Positions 33,638 through 45,816 are shown, counted from the first letter of the stretch. The stretch: DNA of 64,000 bases from Culex pipiens pallens (GCF_016801865.2 NC_068938.1:52778493-52842492); one strand, 5' to 3'. Notes: a model not told the origin generated them from the letters alone. Numbers and translations are program-made.

Positions 33638-34220
33638 TTAACCCTCCAATGCCCAAATTATTTTTTTTCGAAAATTTTTATTGTTCCCGTGTTCTGGACG
33701 TCATTTTGTTTTACGAATAACTATACTTCTCTTTTTTATGTTTTTCTTGTTTTATTTTAAGTGTTGTAATTTGCATTTATCTTGTTTAGTTTATGTTTGT
33801 TTTTGTAGTATTTTGCATTTTCTGCCACCTTCTATCATTATATTCTGCCTATCTAATTTTTTCATGTTTTTTACAGGCACTTTTCAATTTTCTGCTTGTT
33901 TTTCACATTTACTGCGGAAAAAGCGTAGAGGCATAGTCTGGGACACTACAAAATTTATTGCAAACTTCTTTTTACTTAACATGTTGGAAACGTTGGTAAA
34001 AAACACTGGCAATGTTGGCCCCTAAAAAAAATACATGTTTAAAAACATTGGCAAAGTCACATTAAACAAGTCAAACCTCCAACCCTAAAATTTTCCTAAA
34101 TTTTAAGAGTTTTTCATTCTTATGCTATTTAAAGATCAAAAAATGGATGAAAAATTGAATTTTGCCGATTTAAGTAAATCGAAGCCCGTCTAGAGGCGGG
34201 GTTGGGTTGTAGAGGGTTAA
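33638..34220 (-). mobile_element. TTAA-flanked piggyBac-like MITE, copy 2
   Basis: TTAA (33638-33641) CCCTCCAATGCCC at the left and GGGTTGTAGAGGG TTAA (34217-34220) at the right. The interior matches copy 1 in reverse ('aaaacattggcaaagtcaca', 'aatcgaagcccgtctagagg'). The 114-codon plus-strand frame at 33681-34025 runs through the element and, with no domain and composition-driven F and C codons, is not a gene. Confidence 0.88.
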
Positions 34221-36050
34221 CAAGCCAAAAAATGTAAAATTTGACAAAAACAAAAATTTCAGCAAAAAATCAAGGGATTCGATTTTTGAGTAAACCCAAA
34301 CATGTTTAAAATGGTTCTAAACACAGGGGAATGCATTTTATATTGATTTCAGATAATTGCACTTAAATTTAAGATAAGAAGATATTTGAAATATGTAGCT
34401 TTCGCAATAGAGATAAAGTTAACAATTTGAATTGCAATTTGAAATAATTTATTGACATTGAAAAAATTATTTAAAAATAAAGTTTCAATACATACCATCA
34501 TTCCATAGTATCAAATAAAAAAAGAGGCAATGGAGGCTACAAGCAAATTAAAATAAAAAAAAATCATTATAGGAATACTGAATTTATTTGTTCAACACCA
34601 GAATTTTAAGCAAACAGAACATTTTTGTTGAAAATAATGGAATGCAAAATAATTGAAATGTACATAAAATAAAACGAAAACTTTTTATTTCAAATTAAAT
34701 TTTATTTTGAACAAAAATCTGTTTCAGGGGATACCCCCTTGAATACCACTAGTTTGCTGAAGGGCAGAACTACATCGCTAGAAGCACACACACACAGAGC
34801 TGCCCCCCCAAAAAAACGCACGATACTTTCCCCCTTTTCAGTTTGTTTGATGATTGCGAAAGCTCCGGTCCTCTGAAAATCGTCGTTTGCCACTTTTTGC
34901 AAACGCAAAGTGGGAAATTCGGTCAATAGATTTTAATTGAATCCAAATCATGGAACAAACGGTGAACCGGTCTGCAAATGGGTGTAACAGTTGGTGCCCC
35001 CTCAGCCTCCCTCTTAGTTTTCTAGTTTTGACCGGACGGTTGAACGGATGTGCAACTTTTCCGGACAAATGAAGTGATTGGTGTTGGGCACATTTCAATA
35101 AAGTTTAATTTGTTTTCAATTATTGTTTTACGCAACACTGACTTTGCTAAACAAAAATGGTCCATTTCAATAAAATTCCTTAAAACAAAGACCTTTTCCT
35201 CCCTAGTTTTGCATCATCAAGAAGTTAAAAAGTTCATCCAATTTCATTCCATGCAGCCGGTTCTCGTTGCAGATTTGCCTTCCCAGAAACCCATGTCAAA
35301 CGGTTCTTGATCCCATCCAGCCAGGACGAACCATATTGGCTCGCTATATTGGGCTATCCGGTTTATTGGGCCCGCATTTGCAGCAAGATTTCTTCAAAAC
35401 ACACAGACTCTTGTGTCTCTCTTCTTCTGGAGAGCGACGAGCGACTTGTTTGTTTTGAAGTGTTGCCAAAATGTCCTCCCTGTCGGATCTCGGCGAGGAG
35501 AAGAGAAGGCGAACAAACAAGTGTACGTGGATCGAATTCGAGGAAAATATCCCCCGGGAAATTGCATATGCAGCCGGGCTCGAAATGAGGTTCATGAATG
35601 GAAATTGGAGAGAAAATTGCGTGTGTTTATTATACATTGTATGAAAATCACATTATAAAGTGATCAAAATAAATCTTTCGAGATTTGTTGTTGTTGTTTT
35701 TTTTTCAGCTTACTATGGTAAAAGGATAGGATTGCTTTTGCAAAGGGTGTTTATTTTTTTGTACCCTCATTTGTTTATTTTTAATACAAGCAAAACATTC
35801 AATTAATTTTAAGTTGGAGACCGTGAAAATGTTATTCACAGTTAGTTTTTAATGACTCCAATTGATTTTTAAATATATTTATTAATATTTTGTAAAAAAA
35901 AACTCATTTTTTTGGTCTAAATGTGTAAGGCTGATTTGATTCGAATAAATATTAGTTGAAGGAAACTAAGTTTAAGTAGAGTATGCTTATTAACTGTCAT
36001 ATTTTGAGGAACGTTAAATAGAAAATATTTCAATGAAAAAATAAATAAAA
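34221..36050. other. AT-rich DNA then a low-repeat island
   Basis: 34221-34700 is AT-rich without features. 34700-35660 is mixed in composition and unmatched elsewhere in the window, with several overlapping frames of 63-97 codons on both strands. 35660-36050 is AT-rich again. A short frame with good start context lies at 35471 (listed separately). Confidence 0.45.
35471..35644 (+). CDS. Candidate 57-codon small ORF (unidentified)
   Basis: The ATG at 35471 is preceded by GCCAAA, matching the dipteran start context (CAAA ATG), with an in-frame TGA five codons upstream, so this is the only possible start. The 57-residue product begins MSSLSDLGEEKRRRTNKCTW and continues IEFEENIPREIAYAAGLEMR. 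It has a charged N-terminal half with an EEKRRR cluster and no membrane segment. I recognise no family. It could be a first coding exon reading into an intron, a short uORF, or chance, which is likely on length alone. The overlapping frames at 35307-35658 are in other registers. Confidence 0.2.
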   Translation: MSSLSDLGEEKRRRTNKCTWIEFEENIPREIAYAAGLEMRFMNGNWRENCVCLLYIV

Positions 36051-36698
36051 TAACGTCATGATTCGAAATCCGGACACTAAGTAGCATATCATTTTCGTAT
36101 CAGCTGGCAAAAAAATCATGTTATAAGTTGTAAATGTATTAATATCATGTATAACTTGCATGACGATCAGGTAAATTTTAAGAAAAATCATGCAAAATAT
36201 GCCTTTTCTAACAATTTTCATCAGAGCTTTAAAAATAAAATGACTTGATATGCTTCGAATCTCGGACACTGAAAGAAGCTGATTCGAAATCCGGAATTTT
36301 TTGCTTCGAATTACGGATACTCGGTTTTTCTTACGAATCGCACAAATTTGGATTGAAATTTTAGTGAATGGCATTCTTTAGGTCTTAAATAAGCTTTTTA
36401 CATCAAAACAATCGATACTTTGTATAGAATTTTACTACTTTGCTTTCCCGGTGCTTAGCACGCCTTTGAAATATTTCAGTGAAATGTTTCTCATTTTTGG
36501 TAAACTCATATTTTTAATTTATTGAATTGTTTTGGCATTGGCTACAGCGTCCAAACCAATTTGAAATGAAAGTTTATGTAAGAATTCATCAAATAACACA
36601 GTTTAACAATAATTAAGCGAACTTATATCCAAATAACTGTTAAAACAAGATGAGGTGCCCGGGTTTCAAAGCGTCCGGGAATTCGAATCATTACGTTA
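36051..36698. mobile_element. 648-bp MITE (ATGATTCGAA ends)
   Basis: Left TAACGTCATGATTCGAAATC and CCGGAC pair with right GTCCGG followed by GAATTCGAATCATTACGTTA; mismatches are few plus one single-base gap. 'gattcgaaatccgga' and 'cttcgaatctcggacact' words recur inside the left half. The target duplication is ambiguous (TA or AAT). The 114-codon minus frame inside is not gene-like. Confidence 0.75.
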
Positions 36699-37499
36699 AT
36701 ACCAAACCATCTCATTCGAAAAATAAAAATAAAACTCTGTAAAAAAACATGAAACCATAGAATTAAAAAGAAAATTGTATTGTTTCAGCAAATCTAGTTT
36801 TCTCTGCAAAAAAAAAGAAAATAAATTAAAATTTGATTTTTGTAACATCTAATTGTTACATGGTAATTTACAATAATCTTAAGTACCAAATTAAGTAAAT
36901 GAAAGCATTGATGAATACTTTTGAGTTATGAGAAAACCACATGAGAAAAAAGTCTTTAAACATAAAATCTAATGATTTCAGCAATAACATTATTGACGTT
37001 GGTAGAACTCCAATTTTTTTATGAAATAAAAATCTATCAATTAAGTACAATCAAATTTACACACATTTTTCTTTTTTTGTTAAAGTTTTAGGTTTTATTA
37101 TTGTGAAAAAAGAGTTTCAGTGTTATCTTATTGGCTCTAATGTTGCAACTCGCAATGTCTCGGAAAAAAATCTAAAAAAAAATAAACCGCTTTCATCGCT
37201 TTTTGAAGAGTAAACTCATAAGTAAAAAAAATATTTTAGACATTTTTAAATAACGAGCTATACTTTAAACTTTTCGGAAATTTTCTTAATTTTCTTTTTT
37301 TGTAGGAGTGTCCTTGCTTCATGAAATATTTGTATTTTGCAAAAAAAATAACATTTTTCTAAAAAATAACTTGAGCATGTCTATAACTTGAAAACGGAAA
37401 CTTTATCAAAAAAAAGTTTGAAATCATTTACGATAGCAAATTTGATTTTGAATCGTTTTGATTTTGTTAAACAATATTTTCATTTTTTTTAACCATTTT
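36699..37499. other. AT-rich spacer, no gene
   Basis: Runs of A and T, no frames beyond about 60 codons, no bounded repeat recognised. Confidence 0.6.
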
Positions 37500-38721
37500 G
37501 CCTTCCTCACTGAGGTAAGGCTATAATCCTGCTCTAAAAATGAACTTTGTATAAAAACGTCGTAGACCCACCTTCATGTATACATATCGACTCAGAATCG
37601 AAAACTGAACAAATGTCTGTGTGTATGTGTGTGTATGTATGTATGTGACCAACAAACTAGCTCATGTTTCTCGGCACTGGCTGAACCGATTTGACCCTAA
37701 CCTGTTGAATTCTACTTGGTTTAGGGTCCCATAGATCGAGTTTTATACAAATTGAAGTTTCGATAAGTAGTTCAAAAGTTATGTATAAAAATGTGTTTTC
37801 ACATATATCCGGATCTCACTTAAATGTATCTCAACTATGTCCGGGTCCACCATCCAACCCATCGTTGGTTATGTTATCAAAAAACCTTTCCAACGAGCCT
37901 AAAACATTGAAGATCTGGCAACCCTGTCTCGAGATATGGCCACTTAAGTGATATTGATGTACTTTTTGGAAGCCGGATCTCACTTAAATGTATGTAAACT
38001 AAGTCCGGGTCCATCATCCGACCCATCGTTGGTTAGATTATCAAAAGACCTTTCCAACGAGTCCAAAACATAGAAGATCTGGCAACCCTGTCTCGAGATA
38101 TGGTCACTTAAATGACATTTATGTACTTTTTTAAAGTTGGATCTCACTTAAATGTATGTAAACTATGTCCGGATCCACCATCCGACCCATTGTTGGTTAG
38201 GTTATCAAAAGACCTTTCCAACGAGTCCAAAACATTGAAGATCTGGCAACCCTGTCTCGAGATATGTACACTTAAGTGATATTGATGTACTTTTTGGAAG
38301 CCGGATCTCACTTAAATGTATGTAAACTATGTCCTGATCCACCATACAACCCATCGTTGGTTAGGTCATCAAAAAACCTTTCCAACGAGTCCAAAACATA
38401 GAAGATCTGGCAACCCTGTCTCGAGATATGGTCACTTAAATGACATTTATGTACTTTTTTAAAGTTGGATCTCACTTAAATGTATGTAAACTATGTCCGG
38501 GTCCACCATCCGACCCATCGTTGGTTAGGTTATCAAAAGACCTTTCCAACGAGTCCAGAACATTGATGATCTGGCAACCCTGTCTCGAGGTATGTGATAT
38601 TTATGTACTTTTTTATTCCGGATCTAAAAAATAGATGAATTTTTTGTACAATTCCATCATATCAGCCATTGTTGGTAATAAGTGAGGAAGGCTCCAACCA
38701 CATAGGTGGATTAAGTTAGTT
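37500..38721 (-). mobile_element. Satellite-bearing inverted-end element, copy 2
   Basis: Mirror image of 8393-9707. It starts GCCTTCCTCACTGAGGTAAG, then has the conserved 'gaatcgaaaactgaacaaat' tail with a short GT microsatellite and the 'ctcggcactggctgaaccga' core. Five 164-bp units follow, and it ends AGTGAGGAAGGC (38680-38691) then GGATTAAGTTAGTT. Both copies carry exactly five units. Confidence 0.85.
37835..38610 (-). repeat. Five 164-bp tandem units (inverted copy)
   Basis: GATCTGGCAACCCTG (GATGATCTGG in the last unit) recurs at 37912, 38076, 38240, 38404 and 38568, spaced exactly 164 bp. The units are the reverse complement of those at 8545-9347, with sequence drift. Confidence 0.95.
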
Positions 38722-39756
38722 TTTATTCAAAAAATTGCACCTCTGTTACCAAATTGTGAACCATCCAGCACAAAAGTTGCCCTTTTAAGTCCTCTTAATT
38801 ATTTCGGAAATACTAAGAAATACTTATTTTAGTGAAAAAAAAAATCTTAAAAAGCAAATTCTGAAAGACTTTGCCGAAGACAACAAATCGTTCATAAAAT
38901 CTGTCCTCAAGATACAGATTTTGTAACATTCTCAGGACACTTTTGTATGACCAGCCCAAGCCTTGTATGGAAAAACAAATGATGCAAAATGGCTTCTTTT
39001 AACATAAGAAATGTATGGACAAATTTGCATCCAAAAAAAAAACACAAAGAAAAGTCGATCGTAACATTTGGTACGGTATGTCCACGCATCCTTCCTTACC
39101 TTCAGATTTAGTGAAATGTTCTAAGAATTTTCTTTGGGTAAATACAACGCAATATGAGTTTTTAGTGGCCAAAGAAGCTCTTGTGAAGGAAGACTAATAT
39201 TTCAAAGGGGTCAAATATGCAATATAACGCCCTTTGGAAATGTTAGAGATGATCAAAACAAAGTAACAACTGTTTCATTTTCTAACATTGAAAATATGAC
39301 CATAAGTTTCTGAAATATTGGTACTGGAAAATAAGAAACTGTTTGGATGCGACTTAAAAAACCTAAATTTTCTTGTTTCTTATTCTTTTATTTGCTGTTT
39401 TTCAGCAACCAGAGGTTCAATCTTCAATGTCTTTGCATTGAAAATTAAAAAAAAAGTCAGATATAGACAATCATGGAAACTATTTTGGAAAATTTAAAAA
39501 CTTGATTATATCTTGAAACAGTGCACTTCATCAATAAATCTGTAATGTACTTTTCGATTGTAAATTTGATGGAGCAAAAATTGTATAGAGCCTTGTATGG
39601 GTGAACCAGTAACATAAAATGGCTTCTTTGGTCATATAATGGTTCGATTAAAATCGCTAGGAAAGTTGAATAGCGATTAGTTGATAAAAAAAATCTTTTT
39701 TAATTTTGTTTTGCTCATTTTAAAAACCTTTTTAATTTATTTAATGTTTGGTTTTT
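38722..39756. repeat. Fragments of the GAGCAATTC foldback family
   Basis: 38860-39010 ('ctttgccgaagacaacaaat', 'ccttgtatggaaaaacaaat', 'gatgcaaaatggcttctttt') and 39520-39640 ('ctttggtcatataatgg') match interior words of 48850-50255. The ends cannot be placed. The remaining sequence is AT-rich. No gene seen. Confidence 0.5.
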
Positions 39757-40897
39757 AATTGCACAATAATTGTTTGGAAAAAATATTTTCTTCCGACGAA
39801 TTAAGACCTTATACGAACAAGGCATTTTATGTGCTTCCTTGCAATTACTCCGTTCAACAGCGCAAATTTGCAACACTCCGTCTTATCCAACTTTCGCGGA
39901 AGAAGATAATCCCAAGTCACGTGCGAACGTCGTTCCATAGCGCGTGCCAGACAGATTTTCACAACTTTTTTTTTTGCTTCCCAGTGTCAGCTTTAAACAA
40001 ACTGTTCAGCTTTGTCCTGTCCTTTGCTCCTCCGTAGCTGTCTGAAGTTGACAGCCCCCAGGACGTGTCATGCCAGGGTGGCTGCTGCTGCCAACAGCAA
40101 GACACAATTCATACACGCACGAACAGGATTTTGTTTTCTGCTTAAAAGTTGGTGCTTTCTTGGCTTGGCTGGTCTGTTGTTGTAATGTTTTCCAACTTTC
40201 ATCGACCAACAGCTGAGCTAAATTTGATACAGAAGAAAATTATGCTTTCTCTTCTGGTTCGTCTGTTTCTTGATAAATTACATGACTTGAAACACACTTA
40301 CAACCACCCTCACAGACACACATACAAACCATACAGAAGAGCGTTGTTAGGGCAGTCCAAGATTGTTTGGAACTCAACCTGCAGGGACACGCCAGATCCA
40401 GGCGGAGACTGACTGCTGACTGTTGATTTCGGCCAGTCGTCAGCAACCCAATAAAAAACTGACAGCATCCCGAACCACGCACGAGAGTGGGAGAGGAAAT
40501 GAACGCACAGCTGTGAGACTAAATCTCTCGGAAAAATTGGTGACAATTTTTCGAGAGAGTGAGAGAGAGCACAGCGTGTGTGCGGTTACTTTGGTAACCA
40601 GCAGAAGCTGCTGCTGCGAGGAAATCAACACACGAATCGAACGGCCAGCAGCGTGGGATCAGTGTAAATTTGTTGCGGGGATCCGGGAGTAAACATCGTA
40701 CAAAAACGAGCTCACAGATCAAATTGTAGCGTGGTGTGTTTGCAGTGCGGGGTAGGCTGCGATTTTCATTGAGAAAAGTGAAATGAAGTTGGGTTGATGC
40801 GCGAAGGGTGGTGAATGAACGGGAAAGAGTGAATTGCTAGGCGGGATTGAAGTTGGGATGAACTGACCAGCTGTTTTTCTCGCTCAATTGGAGACTT
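39757..40897. other. Low-repeat, GC-richer island
   Basis: The most complex DNA in the middle of the window. Many overlapping short frames occur on both strands (63-92 codons), none with a domain. A GAGA-rich tract and an initiator-like motif near 40550-40670 make the right part promoter-like (listed separately). Confidence 0.45.
40546..40745 (+). promoter_or_regulatory. Candidate insect promoter and 5' leader
   Basis: A GAGA-rich stretch (40551-40580, 'cgagagagtgagagagagca') precedes GATCAGTG at 40658-40665, an insect initiator (TCAGT). Taking the A at 40661 as +1, positions +28 to +32 read AGTAA, four of five matches to the RGWYV downstream element. No TATA box is seen at -30, consistent with an initiator/DPE promoter. 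No open frame with a good start follows before the foldback at 40898. This is a motif reading only. Confidence 0.25.
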
Positions 40898-41112
40898 CCC
40901 AAGTAACATTTTTTCCAGGAGTTCTACAAGAGCTCTTCAAGATAGCTAAAGCATAGCAGTTTGGACCGCGGTAGGATAAAATTCTCTTCAAGTACTCTTC
41001 CAAACTCCTGAAGAAGTTTCGAAGAGAATTTTATCCTACCGCGGTCCAAACTAATATGCTTTAGCTATCTTGAAGAGCTCTTGTAGAACTCCTGGAAAAA
41101 ATGTTACTTGGG
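40898..41112. mobile_element. 215-bp near-perfect foldback (CCCAAGTAACATTT ends)
   Basis: CCCAAGTAACATTTTTTCCA at the left is the exact inverse of the right end. The arms run about 93 bp with only a few differences (through 'ctttagctatcttgaagagc' and 'ggtccaaact') around a short centre near 41000-41020. Non-coding. TT flanks both sides but is not decisive. Confidence 0.92.
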
Positions 41113-41406
41113 TTATCTTGTGTTTTAATATATTGAAAATGTTATTATATTTAATTGATGGATATTTACTAATTTATCCGTAGAAGTACGAACGTTATTT
41201 TTTTACATTTTTTTTTTGTTTTCCTGAACATGGAAACATCGGGTATAATATGCCCATTCTTTATATTTTATTGCTTCATTCAAATCTCCTCATAATTTGG
41301 CAGCTGACATTACAAAAATGCTATCCAAATATAAAAAATCATAAAAACTATTTTTTTCGGTTCAATTCAGTTTTTCGGCAATGTCGTAGGAATAGTCGTA
41401 GTACAG
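41113..41406. repeat. AT-rich DNA with a foldback-family fragment
   Basis: 41280-41340 ('cataatttggcagctgacat', 'acaaaaatgctatccaaata') resembles interior words of the GAGCAATTC family. No gene seen. Confidence 0.4.
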
Positions 41407-41550
41407 GGCTGCAGAGTCGGGTCATACTTCAAACGACTCTGACTCTAACTCTTACTTCAGCTTTCTGAGTTAAGCCGACTCCTACTCCGACTCCGACTCC
41501 GGCCTACCAACTCTAGCCGACTCCAACTCCGACTCCAGCTTTCCACAAAA
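41407..41550 (+). repeat. Degenerate GACTCC hexamer repeat
   Basis: Imperfect repeats of GACTCC with variants (ACTCCGACTCCGACTCC, CTCTGACTCTAACTCTTACT) through about 41440-41540. The period is mostly 6 bp. Confidence 0.85.
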
Positions 41551-41857
41551 TTCTACAAACATCACTCACATGTTCAGTTCACAATTGAGCGAATACCGTA
41601 AACCGGGGTGAATTTCTGTTTTGCAAAATGATAAATACGAATTATATACAAACAGAATGTTATGGAATCATACTAAGCTTGGTTGAGAAGTATTCAGAGT
41701 ATCTCAAGAAGTAGTTTTCACACATTTTGAAATGTTTCAAGGTAATTCAGGTGTGTAGAATTATGAATTCATTGATATATTAAACAATTTAAATACTCTC
41801 AAATTGTCATATTTTTCTCAATTCAACTAAGTTTAAACCGCAAAATGGAGTGCATTA

Positions 41858-42299
41858 GGCGTCATCCATAAAGTTTGTCACGCTAAAATCGGCCAAAGTT
41901 AAACCACCCTCCCCCCCATAAAACACTTTGTCACGCAAGCTCCGACCCCCCTCGAAAAGTACGTCACGTTTTGTCGAACCCCCCCCCCCCTCTTCTTGAT
42001 TGTTATTGAACAATTTTCCATTATGTATAAATTGGATCATTTTTAAATTTCGAAGTTGAAGGTTCTGTTTTGATTTTTCCGAATTTGTTGAGTGTTGCAG
42101 TGGAAAAAATCACCATCAATGTTTTTTTTTTTGAAAATCTGATAATTCAAGCATATTAAGACTGAATTTTCAATATTTAAGAAATTATCTAGCGTGACTT
42201 CAAAGTCTAACAAACTCCCCCTCTCCACTTGCCACGATTTGTCACACTTGCGAAAACCCCCCCTCCCCCAGGAGCGTGACGTACTTTATGGATGACGCC
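41858..42299. mobile_element. 442-bp PIF/Harbinger-like MITE
   Basis: GGCGTCATCCATAAAGT at the left pairs exactly with ACTTTATGGATGACGCC at the right. TTA lies directly outside both ends (41855-41857 and 42300-42302), fitting the TWA duplication of PIF/Harbinger elements. Subterminal GTCACG words recur (41877, 41931, 41961, and inverted CGTGAC near 42275) together with long C runs. The small frames inside are not genes. Confidence 0.9.
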
Positions 42300-42302
42300 T
42301 TA

Positions 42303-43080
42303 TTGGATACTTTGGATAATTTTGCACTAAGAACAGCCATAAAATATCTTCAGATTTAAACGTATTTTCAGCACAACAATTTTCTAAGTTAAAAATGGTT
42401 TAGTTGTTTGGAAAATTGGAACTATTTATTTAACTTCTTGAAACATACATTCATTTAATTCAAAGTTAACATACTAGCTATAAAAATGTTTAATTGTTCA
42501 TTTTTCAAATGAAACATCAAAAGAAACCTAACCTTCATGATCAATGTGACTTATAAAAACAAATTGCAGACTTTTAGGCTGAAATTTTAATAACAGTAAT
42601 TATTTTTGGTTTTGAAATTAACATTTTTCCACGTAAGTTTTTTTTTAAAGCTCTCTTGGATCATGGCAATTTGAAAAATGTTTTAAAACGTTATTATTTT
42701 TGTTAAGTAGATCTGATAGTGAACCTTTATTTTTTCCGATGTGAAAAAACAGTGATTATCATTTATTCATAGAACTTTCTTTTTTATGTACCTCATATCT
42801 TTTTCCCACGAGAAAAACACATCCAATTAAAACCTACAAGACATTCGCTATCGGGCAAAAAGATGACTGCATGTGTTTTTTTTTTAGAAATAGTTTGATA
42901 AAATTTGGTCAAATTTGAGTTAAAAGAATACATAAATACAAGCAAAAAGATCGGTAAAAAATCAATCGCATATTTGTTTTAATTTTTTGACTACACAACC
43001 ACAATTGTTTACTATTTTATGAGTTATAAAACTACAAACTTGGATAAGAGAGGATTAACAGATTATCATTTAGTGAAATA
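42303..43080. other. AT-rich spacer, no gene
   Basis: No frames of interest, no bounded repeats, and composition dominated by A and T. Confidence 0.6.
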
Positions 43081-43242
<162 letters not shown>

Positions 43243-45355
43243 TCACAATAAAAATGTTTCAAAAACATAATGGCATCTGATAAAAATCAGCCAAAAATTA
43301 ATGGAATTCAACGCAGTGCACGTGATTCAACAAATAAATTTAAAATATATATGAAAGTTTTGGGATTTAAACTTTAAAATGCCTTTTTTCTGCATTGAAA
43401 ATCATATTAAGCATGTTTGGGCTCGTTTAAAAATATTTTGAACTTTTATGAAATTACAATGTACAGCATCGCAAAATCTTTTTTTCTCGCAAAAATAAAA
43501 TTCTCGTCAAAATTCTCGTTGAAATTTTGGAAATTACTGATTGCAAAACAAACAGGACAGGTGTAAAATGAATTTTAAAACACTTTTTTTCTTTTAAATT
43601 CCTTTAAATGCATCGCGCGAAAAGCTTAAAGAATCGTTATCTCAAGAGATTTCAATTCACCCTACAATAGAAAAATTGATTCTTATGTAAAATCCTCTTG
43701 GGAACACGATGGTGAAGTTTAATTTATAATTAAATCGCATGAATATTGAGAAAATTTCGTTTAATGTTTTCAATTGCGCAAAATGCTTGAAGTCTGATGA
43801 CGCCATTCAATTCAGCGTCCAATTTTCTTTGATAATAATTGTTAAGTTTTGCTCTACCAATTTTTGTTTCCGAGATATGGCCATTTGAAAAAGAGGTTTT
43901 TCGAAAATTTGGTCCAATTTGGTTCAAAATTGGGATTTTTACATGTTTTGATAGTATCAATAGCTCCACAAAATTTGAGCTTGATCAGAGAAAGTGCATT
44001 TCGAGCGGTGTTCCAGTTGGCTCGAAATTACCCATGGAGATTCGCTCATTCAAGTAATGTGTGGTTTCTGGTTAGAGCAGTTAAAAGTAAAGTGAATAGT
44101 CTTGCTGAAACTTTTAAAATAAAGTCTTTTGACGTGACGTTCAGTTTAACGTATACAATTTAAAGAGTTAATTAAAGGAAAAAACATTTCCATAAGAAAT
44201 AAATACAGGAGAAACCAGCGATGACGTTCAACAAAGATTGTTAAGCAGCAATTAATTACAGTTTAAATGCTCTAAACCCAAACAAACAGATTTTTAAACC
44301 GCAAACATATCAACATTATCACGTACACCTCCCAAGGTAACTGCTACGTTCAAAGACTGCAACGCACACCGTATGGTTGCAAAACACCGCTACTCCTTTC
44401 TTGTCTTGCGGTGGGGAAACTTTTCTCAGCCCCATTATCTTTTCTTAACAAGGAAGACAAACCCCACTTCCCCACCCTGTTTCCCCCCACCAACAAAGTT
44501 TACACACATTACAAAGTTTGGAGTGTGCGAAAACTTAAACAACACCCTTCCCTCCGGTGTTGAAGAAAATGTGTGCCGCAGCATTTTGCAAATTAATTGG
44601 CGATGTGTCCCCTTTTGCTAAAGGGGGGAAAATGTGCATTTTCCGAGGCAAATTTTCCGCCACGTTTGCTAAACTCGGAGCAGCTAGCTTCTGTTTGGCA
44701 ATGGTTGATCAAATTTGCCGTCCCATCCAACAAAGCTGCCAAACAAGCTGCTGAAAACGTCAGCAAATATGTTTCCACAAAAGCTTCCCTGCTCGAAAGC
44801 CGATTAATCTAAACTGTTTTTCGGCGAGGGGTTTGTTGGGTGCAATGTTTAACATCAAGAGTGCCACTGCGGTGGGATCTGCAATGTTTATTGATCCAGT
44901 GCCAGAAGCTAATTGTCCGTTCAATTGCCAGTTTATTTCAAATCGGCTCAATCCGTAGCGAAAGTGGGGCCCTTTTTTTTTGCTGCAATAAACGGCTTTC
45001 CCGGGCCAAACTGAAAGTGGAACATCAAATGCATCCGGGAAATTCTAATTTTATTCCACATTTGGACTCTGTGGGCTGGTTTCGTTTGATGTTGCGATTG
45101 ATTTTGGACTTTTGATCTCGATTCCCTGAAAAAAGGGCAATCACTGCTAGTGGAAACTGTTGGGCGGATTTGATTTTAATTGAGATTTTTTTTGCCATAG
45201 TTTCGGTGAACAATTGCAGATTAGAACAAAGCAACAATTTGTTTAATCGGTTTCAACTATCAGTGCGCAAGTTGATCACGGCAAACGTTTAATTCAATTG
45301 GAATGCATTCGATGATGAAAGATTAAAAATATATTCCTAACTGCAGTGGGAGGAA
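43243..45355. other. Spacer with diverged repeats, then a low-repeat island
   Basis: 43390-43600 loosely matches 11620-11830. From 44170 to 45340 the DNA is of mixed composition and unmatched elsewhere in the window. Frames of 60-104 codons overlap on both strands without domains. No gene assigned. Confidence 0.45.
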
Positions 45356-45816
45356 CATATCGACGCTGTCGTGCTATCTTGTCGTACGTCGCTTTTTGAC
45401 GTTCAGAGAAAAACGCGTTTTAATGTTTGAACTTAAATCAACAAAAACCAGAGCACGCAATTCAAACAGTAACAAACACGTTTTGTTTGGTTGACCATTC
45501 TGTGCATTGACCTGAAGTTTGGTTGAATTTTGTTGCCGGAGTCCTGAGTTATAATTGAAATTTTTACGGTAGTCTAGCTCGTACTTGTGTCAAACGCGTT
45601 CTCACCTGAAATCCCTTTGGCCAATTGTCGCACTAACATCAATTTTCAGGCTGTGGCAAGATTGCACGACAGAATTGAAACTTCTTTCATATGAAAAGTG
45701 GCATTTTGGGGATTTGGTGAGGGTGGTGATGCATTGTGAGCCGCACAAAATTGCGTTTTTAACTCAATTTGGCCCAAAATGTTCGTACGACAAGTTTGCA
45801 CGACGGTGACGATATG
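45356..45816. mobile_element. 461-bp MITE (CATATCG ends)
   Basis: CATATCGACGCTGTCGTGCT with CTTGTCGTAC further in (45356-45387) is the imperfect inverse of 45785-45816 (GTACGACAAG, then TTGCACGACGGTGACGATAT and G). About 27 of 32 positions agree. The flanks give no clear duplication. A 74-codon frame inside runs out through the right tip and is not a gene. Confidence 0.85.

Noticed and set aside
33681..34025. 114-codon membrane-like protein
   Set aside because: It lies within a TTAA-bounded MITE and its hydrophobic residues follow from T-rich DNA; the inverted copy at 31937 does not preserve it.
40898..41112. miRNA precursor
   Set aside because: The stem is too long and too perfect and has transposon-like CCCAAGTAAC tips; a MITE explains it better.
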